Shown here: positions 1 through 4,271 of the stretch, in pieces
Layout of the letters: each line of letters starts with the position of its first letter
How positions within the stretch are numbered: the stretch's first letter is position 1
Assembly (NCBI GenBank): GCA_022571615.1
Contig: JACZXM010000208.1
Location: 1 to 6,113, forward strand
DNA length: 6,113 nucleotides
Origin: Acidobacteriota bacterium
Lineage (GTDB): Bacteria > Acidobacteriota > UBA890 > WLXD01
Direction of reading: 5' to 3'
Translations under genes and position numbers: made by a program
Notes under the pieces: model-generated
Databases searched by the model: none
What the model was told of the DNA's origin: nothing
What the model saw: the letters and a program-made list of their open reading frames with translations, nothing else

Positions 1-11
1 GTCCGAGGCTA

Positions 12-20
12 TGCTACAAT
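12..20 (+). promoter_or_regulatory. candidate extended -10 promoter
   Basis: TG-C-TACAAT fits an extended -10 box (TGnTATAAT, 5 of 6 in the hexamer). It lies 39 bp before the TTG start at 60, which would give a leader of about 33 nt. The -35 region falls outside the window. A similar arrangement (TA.G.TA...AT) occurs before the gene at 659, which adds some support. This is a sequence-only prediction. Confidence 0.4.
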
Positions 21-59
21 GGCTCGCGGAACGCCACGTCGCGATCGCAGGAGGCTGCC

Positions 60-305
60 TTGGCGGAAGCCTCGAAGGTCAGGACGGAGCTGCAGAAATT
101 GGATATGGAAAGTGAGCAGTTGAAGGCCCGCCGGAAATCACTGGTTGCCGAACAGGCTCGGATCGAGGAGCGTCGGCGGGAGCGCGAAGGCCTGGCAGCC
201 CAGATGGATGCCCAGGGCCTCGAAGTACCCGGGCATGACGGTGCGCGTCATCGCGGTCTGCATCCGCGCCGGGTTGTCCTGTGGGTTGCGCGAGCCTGGT
301 GCTAG
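60..305 (+). CDS. short coiled-coil protein, probably truncated and fused out of frame to unrelated DNA
   Basis: The start is TTG, chosen because AGGAGG at 49-54 sits 5 nt upstream. The first 48 or so residues are charged and heptad-like (ELQKLDMESEQLKARRKSL, then a Glu/Arg-rich stretch to EGLAAQ at 43-48) and predict one continuous cytoplasmic coiled coil. From about residue 49 (base 204) the composition changes abruptly to Gly/His/Arg/Pro/Val-rich sequence with no heptads. There the frame is only the antisense of a permease fragment on the minus strand, and it ends at TAG 303-305. The real gene therefore appears to have lost its 3' end. No function can be assigned; short coiled-coil proteins of this kind are widespread and mostly uncharacterised. 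The good ribosome binding site and upstream -10 suggest a genuine 5' end. A functional 81-residue protein is possible but less likely. Confidence 0.5.
   Translation: MAEASKVRTELQKLDMESEQLKARRKSLVAEQARIEERRREREGLAAQMDAQGLEVPGHDGARHRGLHPRRVVLWVARAWC
200..295 (-). pseudogene. fragment of an ADOP/MacB-type permease (second periplasmic domain), inverted
   Basis: Read on the minus strand, this stretch encodes NPARMQTAMTRTV followed by MPGYFEALGIHL. That matches the hallmark of MacB periplasmic core domains in ADOP permeases, where R-x-V-(S/T)-P-x-Y-(F/L)-E-x-L-G-I-P-L precedes 'xRGR'. The intact permease in this window has the same motif at its residues 528-547 (ITPPDYLETLGIPLVRGR). The similarity stops just after the Leu, near base 200, where the plus-strand coiled coil begins, and it fades at the other end near 290-300, where the alpha/beta hydrolase remnant begins. 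The fragment differs clearly from the local intact permease, so it would come from another paralogue and not from a recent local copy. Boundaries are uncertain by about 10 bases on each side. The identification rests on one motif of about 25 residues. Confidence 0.5.
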
Positions 306-544
306 ACCGGTTCGATTCCAGGGGAGCGGTATCGGCCTTCGCGGGACCCGTGCTCATTTTTCACGGCCGGCGAGACCAGGTCATCCCGGTTCGCCATGCC
401 TCGATCCTGGCCACGGCCGGCGCCAACACCGAGCTCGTCCTGTGGAACTGTGGCCACAACGACTGCCCGCCGTCCTGGCTCGAGCTCCGAGACCCGCTCG
501 AGAGCTTCCTGCGGCGGCACGGGATTCTCGACGTCGAGGACTGA
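281..544 (+). pseudogene. C-terminal remnant of an alpha/beta hydrolase
   Basis: The reading frame gives GPVLIFHGRRDQVIP followed by LVLWNCGHNDCP and a final amphipathic helix (SFLRRHGIL). This is the typical end of a serine alpha/beta hydrolase of the ABHD13/ABHD17-like type. The catalytic acid (Asp in HGRRD, bases 374-376) and the catalytic His (GHND, bases 455-457) are both present. The oxyanion region and the GxSxG nucleophile elbow, which should lie upstream, are absent: the frame is closed by TGA at 236-238, and homology seems to begin only at about 296 (LVLDRFDS). The GTG at 281 has no ribosome binding site and is only the first possible start codon. With about 80 residues against a usual 250-300, it cannot be catalytic. 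It ends at TGA 542-544. It is best read as a 5'-truncated gene joined to foreign sequence. Confidence 0.7.
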
Positions 545-612
545 CCACACCTGCGATCGCCAGCAGAACCACCGGTGGCACCAGATACATCCGAACCCAC
601 CTTCAACGGGCG

Positions 613-623
613 TACGTTAGCAT
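613..623 (+). promoter_or_regulatory. weak candidate -10 region for the methyltransferase gene
   Basis: TACGTTAGCAT resembles the TATGCTACAAT at 10-20 (shared TA.G.TA...AT), with TAGCAT (4 of 6 to TATAAT) as the hexamer. It lies 35 bp before the ATG at 659, the same geometry as the first promoter. No convincing -35 is seen. The rest of the 114-bp gap (545-658) holds only a perfect 10-bp palindrome, CCACCGGTGG at 569-578, of unknown meaning. Confidence 0.25.
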
Positions 624-658
624 CCTGAAGAGACCGCAATCTCGAGGAGGAGGCCGCG

Positions 659-1606
659 ATGCAAATAGCAGATGTCCTGGCGCGCGGCGCGGTGATCTTG
701 ACCGGCGGCTCCGTGATCGAGCGCCTACGCCGGGACCCGACGGTCGAGTTGGACCCGGAGGTGTTGAACGCCGCCTTCGTGCTCGAGCCGCGCAACCGAG
801 AACGGCTCGCAACTTGCTACCGCCAGTATCTCGACATCGGTGCGGCATACGACCTGCCGATGATCTGCGCTACGCCGACGTGGCGTGCCAATCCCGAGCG
901 CTGTGACCGCGGGGGTTACGGTTGCGAGGAGCTCAACGCCGCGGCGGCCGAGTTCCTGCTGCAGATCCGCTCCGAGTACGGCACCTACGCAAGCAAGGTC
1001 TTCGTCGGCGGATTGATGGGATGCCGCGGTGATGCCTACGATGGCAGCAGCGCCCTGGGGCCCGAGCAGGCGGCCGAGTTCCACGCCCTGCAGGCGCAGG
1101 CACTGGCCCGCGCGGGGGTGGATTTTCTCCTCGCTGTGACCCTACCGGCTGCCCCCGAAGCGCTCGGGATCGCCGAGACCCTCGGTCGGTGCGGCCTGCC
1201 CTACTTCCTGAGCTTCATCATCCGCCCGGCGGGAGCCCTGCTCGATGGCACCCGTCTAAGCGACATGGTGTCGGTGATCGATGCAGCGGCTCAGCCGAAC
1301 CCACTTGGGTTCTGGGTTAACTGTGTGCATCCCACGGTGTTTTCCGCCGCCATGCGGACCGAGACCCCGAGCGCTCCGCGGCTACCCGAGCGTGTGCTCG
1401 GACTGCAGGCCAATACATCCGCCCTGCCGCCCGAGGAGCTCGACGCCTGTGCAGTACTCCAGACCGAGGAGCCGGCTCCTTTCGTCACCGCCATGATGGA
1501 GGCGCATCGTGCCTTCGGGACCCGCATCCTGGGCGGGTGCTGTGGCACCGGCCCGGAACATATCGAAGCACTGGCACAGCAGTTTTCAAACCGGTCGCTA
1601 GCGTAG
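659..1606 (+). CDS. homocysteine S-methyltransferase family protein
   Basis: This is a 315-residue cytoplasmic enzyme of the zinc-dependent homocysteine/S-methylmethionine methyltransferase family (Pfam 02574, TIM barrel), close to the usual 300-340 residues. Family members transfer a methyl group to a thiolate, usually homocysteine to give methionine, with the thiol activated by zinc. The three zinc ligands are visible: Cys222 in WVNCVHP and Cys294-Cys295 in ILGGCCGTGPEHI. The N-terminal glycine motif is ILTGGSVIERL (13-23), and ATPTWRA (71-77) matches the conserved Thr-rich barrel strand. GLQANTSAL (248-256) corresponds to the conserved ANSS-type segment. The ATG at 659 is preceded by GAGGAGGAGG, giving strong translation initiation. 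No folate- or cobalamin-binding domain is present, so it is not a full MetH. The methyl donor cannot be read from sequence: S-methylmethionine (MmuM-like), betaine or another thetin are all possible. No methionine-pathway gene is adjacent. Confidence 0.9.
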   Translation: MQIADVLARGAVILTGGSVIERLRRDPTVELDPEVLNAAFVLEPRNRERLATCYRQYLDIGAAYDLPMICATPTWRANPERCDRGGYGCEELNAAAAEFLLQIRSEYGTYASKVFVGGLMGCRGDAYDGSSALGPEQAAEFHALQAQALARAGVDFLLAVTLPAAPEALGIAETLGRCGLPYFLSFIIRPAGALLDGTRLSDMVSVIDAAAQPNPLGFWVNCVHPTVFSAAMRTETPSAPRLPERVLGLQANTSALPPEELDACAVLQTEEPAPFVTAMMEAHRAFGTRILGGCCGTGPEHIEALAQQFSNRSLA

Positions 1607-1641
1607 GGCTTCCGGCCAGCAGACGCCGCTGGGTCGGGCTG

Positions 1642-1647
1642 TATAAT
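1642..1647 (+). promoter_or_regulatory. orphan consensus TATAAT box
   Basis: A perfect -10 hexamer lies in the gap between two convergent genes and points into the 3' end of the permease gene on the opposite strand. No TTGACA-like -35 is present at 16-18 bp spacing (1618-1625 reads AGCAGACG), and the TG dinucleotide is one base too close for an extended -10. If active, it would make an RNA antisense to the permease 3' end. It may equally be chance in the only AT-rich patch of the region. Confidence 0.2.
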
Positions 1648-1686
1648 GGCGGATTGTACTAGATTATTCTATATCAATCCGTTATT
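1645..1686. repeat. 42-nt dyad between convergent genes, possible terminator hairpin
   Basis: AATGGCGGATTG (1645-1656) pairs with CAATCCGTTATT (1675-1686) through 12 pairs when two G-U wobbles are allowed in the plus-strand RNA, and 7 of these (CGGATTG/CAATCCG) are consecutive Watson-Crick pairs. After a 3x3 internal loop, TAGA (1660-1663) pairs with TCTA (1668-1671) around a TTAT loop. The element lies between the methyltransferase stop (1606) and the permease stop (TAA, read from 1684 to 1682) and includes that stop codon. The position suits a shared terminator, but no run of U follows the stem on either strand, so intrinsic termination would be non-canonical. The stem is stronger in plus-strand RNA, because the wobbles become A-C mismatches in minus-strand RNA. 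Confidence 0.4.
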
Positions 1687-4093
1687 CGTCGCCGAGAACC
1701 TTGACCGGGTCGAGGCGCGAGGCGCGCAGGGCGGGCAACAGGCTGGCGATCGCAGTGCTCGCCAGCAGCACCAGGCCGACGACGATCATGTTGCCGATCT
1801 GGATCTCGGCCATGTTCTGAAACGCGAAATCGAGCACCCGCGCCAGGATGAATAGGAACGGCGTCCCGAGGGCGAGACCGATAACACCGAGCATGACTCC
1901 CTGGCGGGTGATCATCTGAATCACGTCGCGGCGCTGCGCGCCGACGGCCATCCTTACCCCGATTTCCTGGCTCCGCTGCGACACATTGTAGGCCAGCACA
2001 CCGTACGTCCCGATCGCCGCCAGCAGGAGCGCCAGGCAGCCGAATGCGGTGAGGATCCGGCTGAACAGATTGATGCCGACAAAGAGCTGATCAACGGTCT
2101 CCTCGAGCGTCTGCATGCGGCCCACGACCAGCTGCGCGTGGATCTGCTGCAGGCCGTTGCGCAGGACCGTGCTGACCGACTGCGGCTCGACGCTGGTGCG
2201 TACGAGCAGGAACACCGTCCCCGGTGCCTGCTGCGCCAAGGGAAGATAGATCATCGGGTCGACTCCGTCCGCCCCCAGCCCGGAGACGGCGATCAGCGAC
2301 TGGCGCGTGTTACCCACCACGCCGACGATCTCGCGGCTCGCGTCCCGAAAAACGATCCGCTGGCCAATCGCATCCTCTTCCGGCCAGTGCAGACGAGCCA
2401 GCGCCTCGTTGACCACGACGACGGAAGTAGCGTCGGAGCGGTCCGCGGGCGAGAAAAACCGTCCGCGCACCAGGGGAATGCCCAACGTCTCCAGATAATC
2501 GGGCGGCGTGATGAGCCACAGCCCGCGCGGTCGCGCCTGGTCTGGTGCCACCGGGCGTCCCTCGATCGTGAACGCGTCGCTGAGGGTGACAACGTTGAGC
2601 GGTAGCGAGCTGGTGGTGGTGACCTCGAGCACCCCGGGCACGGATTCGGCCCGCTGCTCGATTTCGGCCAGCAGGCTAAGGCGACTATCCGGGTCATCGA
2701 CCGGCAGAGTAATCGGCACGGTGAGCAGCTGCGTGTCATCAAATCCGGGGTCGGACTCGCGCAGCTCCAGGAATCCCTGCACCATCACGCTGGCGCCTCC
2801 TAGCAGCACCAACGACAAGCCGATCTCCGCCACCACCAGGCCGCGGCTGAGCAGCTTCTTGCCGGCCGCTCCCGCAACGCCCCGGCCCCCATCCTTCACG
2901 GTGCCCGCCAGATCAACGCGGAAGCTCTGGAACGCCGGCAAGATCCCGAACAGAAGGCCGGCGAACACCGTCATGGCAATTGTGAAAATCAGCACCGGTG
3001 GGTCGATGGCGGGCATGTACATGCCCGCGACCACGCCCGCGAACTGCCGCCCGATGATTCGCACGCTGGCGTAGGCGAGCCCCAGACCCACCAGGCCGGC
3101 GGCGGCGGCCAGCATCAGGCTCTCGATCAGTAACTGGCGCACGATGTGCCAACGGCCGGCTCCCAGGATCACACGCAGCGCAACCTCTCGCCGACGCGAT
3201 TGCCCGCGAGCCGACAGCAGGTTGGCGATGTTCACGCACGCGATCAGGAGCACGAACACGACGGCGCCCTGCAGCAGCGCGAATAGCGCTCGCCCCTGCG
3301 GGGTAGGGATCTCATGACGCAAATTGAGCACGTCGACCACGTTGCCGCGATTGGATTCGGGGTACTCGAGCGTCAGCTCGTCGAGGACCCGCTGCATGTC
3401 CTCGCGCGCCTGCTCCATCGTCACGCCATCCCCCAACCGGCCCACGACCATGACCGATCGCTCGTCGCGTGAAAGGCGAGCCGGGTCGAGGGCAAGTGGT
3501 AGCCATATCTGGAGGTTGGGATAGAAGAACTCGAAGTCCGACGGCAGCACACCGACGATGGTGTGGGGCTCACCGTTGATGCGGACCTCGGCGCCGATCG
3601 GGTCTGTGAGGTCCGGCAGATGGGTCGCGAGCAGGTCGTCGGTAACGAGCGCGACACGATGCCTACCGATCTCCCCTTCCTCGGGAAGGAAGGTGCGGCC
3701 ACTTACCGTGCTGGCGCCGAGGATGTCGAAGAACGACGGTGATACGTGCGCCGACGGGGTCATGACCGGACGCTCGCCGGTGCCGATCGTCGCCTGCCCG
3801 GGCCGGAATCCGGCCAGTTGCCCGAATGCCCGGTTGCGCTCCGCCCAGTCGACGAAATTAGCGGGCGAGGTGGTCAGGGTCTGGGGAGCGCCGGCCTCGC
3901 GGTCGCCCATGATCACGATCCGATCCGGGCTCGGGTAGGGTAGCGGCCGGAACAGGATCGCGTTCACCAGCGAGAACACGGTGGTATTGCCCGCCAGCGC
4001 CAGCGCCAGCGAGATCGCGGCGACCGCGTTGACCATCCACTCGCGACGCAATGATCGGATCCCCTGGCGGAGATCGTGTCGAACTGTTGCCAT
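1682..4093 (-). CDS. ADOP family (MacB/FtsX-like) duplicated orphan ABC permease
   Basis: This is an 803-residue inner-membrane protein with two tandem MacB-type units, the architecture of the acidobacterial duplicated orphan permease family (TIGR03434). Order: a short cytoplasmic N-terminus (DLRQGIRSLRR); TM1 at about 20-47; a first MacB periplasmic core domain at about 48-265 (VSPSFFDILGA, 118-127); a first FtsX core with TM helices near 270-293, 318-345 and 366-388, including the typical cytoplasmic RRREVALRVILGAGR; then TM at about 417-439, a second periplasmic domain to about 670 (ITPPDYLETLGIPLVRGR, 528-545), and a second FtsX core (674-803) with SQEIGVRMAVGAQRRDV and the ending LRASRLDPVKVLGDE. 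By analogy with MacB it would move a substrate or transmit mechanical force from a cytoplasmic ATPase to the periplasm. No ATPase gene is in the window and the substrate is unknown. The ATG is preceded by GGGAGA (plus-strand TCTCCC 4101-4106), 7 nt away. The gene is intact and diverges from the peptidase gene. Confidence 0.92.
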   Translation of the reverse strand: MATVRHDLRQGIRSLRREWMVNAVAAISLALALAGNTTVFSLVNAILFRPLPYPSPDRIVIMGDREAGAPQTLTTSPANFVDWAERNRAFGQLAGFRPGQATIGTGERPVMTPSAHVSPSFFDILGASTVSGRTFLPEEGEIGRHRVALVTDDLLATHLPDLTDPIGAEVRINGEPHTIVGVLPSDFEFFYPNLQIWLPLALDPARLSRDERSVMVVGRLGDGVTMEQAREDMQRVLDELTLEYPESNRGNVVDVLNLRHEIPTPQGRALFALLQGAVVFVLLIACVNIANLLSARGQSRRREVALRVILGAGRWHIVRQLLIESLMLAAAAGLVGLGLAYASVRIIGRQFAGVVAGMYMPAIDPPVLIFTIAMTVFAGLLFGILPAFQSFRVDLAGTVKDGGRGVAGAAGKKLLSRGLVVAEIGLSLVLLGGASVMVQGFLELRESDPGFDDTQLLTVPITLPVDDPDSRLSLLAEIEQRAESVPGVLEVTTTSSLPLNVVTLSDAFTIEGRPVAPDQARPRGLWLITPPDYLETLGIPLVRGRFFSPADRSDATSVVVVNEALARLHWPEEDAIGQRIVFRDASREIVGVVGNTRQSLIAVSGLGADGVDPMIYLPLAQQAPGTVFLLVRTSVEPQSVSTVLRNGLQQIHAQLVVGRMQTLEETVDQLFVGINLFSRILTAFGCLALLLAAIGTYGVLAYNVSQRSQEIGVRMAVGAQRRDVIQMITRQGVMLGVIGLALGTPFLFILARVLDFAFQNMAEIQIGNMIVVGLVLLASTAIASLLPALRASRLDPVKVLGDE
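3009..3028. repeat. perfect 20-bp palindrome inside the permease gene
   Basis: GCGGGCATGT followed by its exact reverse complement ACATGCCCGC lies in the codons for GMYMPA (around residues 357-362), at the periplasmic loop after the first FtsX unit. It has no spacer, so it would act as a two-fold DNA site or a cruciform, not as a stable RNA hairpin. Part of it follows from coding a Met-Tyr-Met sequence, and it may be chance. Confidence 0.5.
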
Positions 4094-4101
4094 GCCGTTA
4101 T

Positions 4102-4130
4102 CTCCCAGAGGGCTCGATGAACTCCCAGAG
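4102..4130. repeat. 9-bp direct repeat with 20-bp period over the permease ribosome binding site
   Basis: CTCCCAGAG occurs at 4102-4110 and again at 4122-4130. On the permease (minus) strand each copy reads CTCTGGGAG. The copy nearest the gene supplies the ribosome binding site. A period of 20 bp puts both copies on nearly the same face of the helix, which fits a repressor binding as two units. A duplicated Shine-Dalgarno-like segment without regulatory role is the simpler alternative. Confidence 0.4.
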
Positions 4131-4148
4131 AGTAGGGGATGGATAATT

Positions 4149-4164
4149 GTTAGGCAAGCCTAAC
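4149..4164. promoter_or_regulatory. perfect palindrome, candidate operator
   Basis: GTTAGGC-AA-GCCTAAC is a perfect inverted repeat in the 178-bp region between the divergent permease and peptidase genes. The half-sites TTAGG/CCTAA resemble those of DtxR/IdeR-type metal-dependent repressors, although the spacing here (4 bp) is shorter than in the classical 19-bp iron box. TAGGCTTGCC at 4230-4239 repeats the core (TAGGC, two bases, GCC) and could be a second, weaker site about 80 bp away. The regulator is inferred only by resemblance. No clear -10/-35 pair is visible in the region for either gene. Confidence 0.4.
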
Positions 4165-4239
4165 TTTGGTTGCGTGTCTACGGTTGCGCCTGCCAAGCGA
4201 GGCTGGCAGCAAATCCGCAACCAAGAGAATAGGCTTGCC
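4153..4239 (+). promoter_or_regulatory. predicted structured leader of the peptidase gene (nested stems)
   Basis: Three nested inverted repeats are nearly concentric. P1 pairs GGCAAGCCTA (4153-4162) with TAGGCTTGCC (4230-4239), 10 bp. P2 pairs TTGGTTGCG (4166-4174) with CGCAACCAA (4216-4224), 9 bp. P3 pairs CTGCCA (4190-4195) with TGGCAG (4204-4209), 6 bp with an 8-nt loop. GGTTGCG is repeated at 4182-4188 and offers an alternative partner for the P2 3' strand. The 5' strand of P1 can instead fold locally in the 4149-4164 palindrome, or its AAGCCT (4156-4161) can pair with AGGCTT (4264-4269), which overlaps the ribosome binding site of the next gene. The element ends 32 nt before the ATG at 4272. 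It matches no riboswitch class whose conserved boxes I could look for by eye (cobalamin, TPP, SAM, GEMM, yybP-ykoY, fluoride). The transcription start is unknown, so whether all of it is transcribed is unproven. Confidence 0.4.
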
Positions 4240-4271
4240 CGACGGGTCACGCTCCGAGCAAGGAGGCTTCT

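Noticed and set aside
60..305. Coiled-coil peptide as a toxin, antitoxin or phage protein
   Set aside because: There is no partner gene, no DNA-binding motif and no similarity I can recognise. A truncated coiled-coil gene start is all the sequence supports.
145..906. Long open frame (253 codons) overlapping the hydrolase remnant and the methyltransferase start
   Set aside because: Its translation is Arg/Pro/Gly-rich with no recognisable domain, and it crosses the strong ribosome binding site and 5' end of the methyltransferase in another frame. It is open only because of high GC.
2138..3074. Plus-strand frames of 155 and 188 codons inside the permease gene
   Set aside because: They are antisense to a complete, motif-rich permease frame. 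Their composition is that of high-GC antisense translation.
4153..4239. Known riboswitch (cobalamin, TPP, SAM, GEMM, yybP-ykoY, fluoride) in the peptidase leader
   Set aside because: The conserved boxes of these classes that I can recall are not present. Only the pairing pattern suggests a structured RNA.
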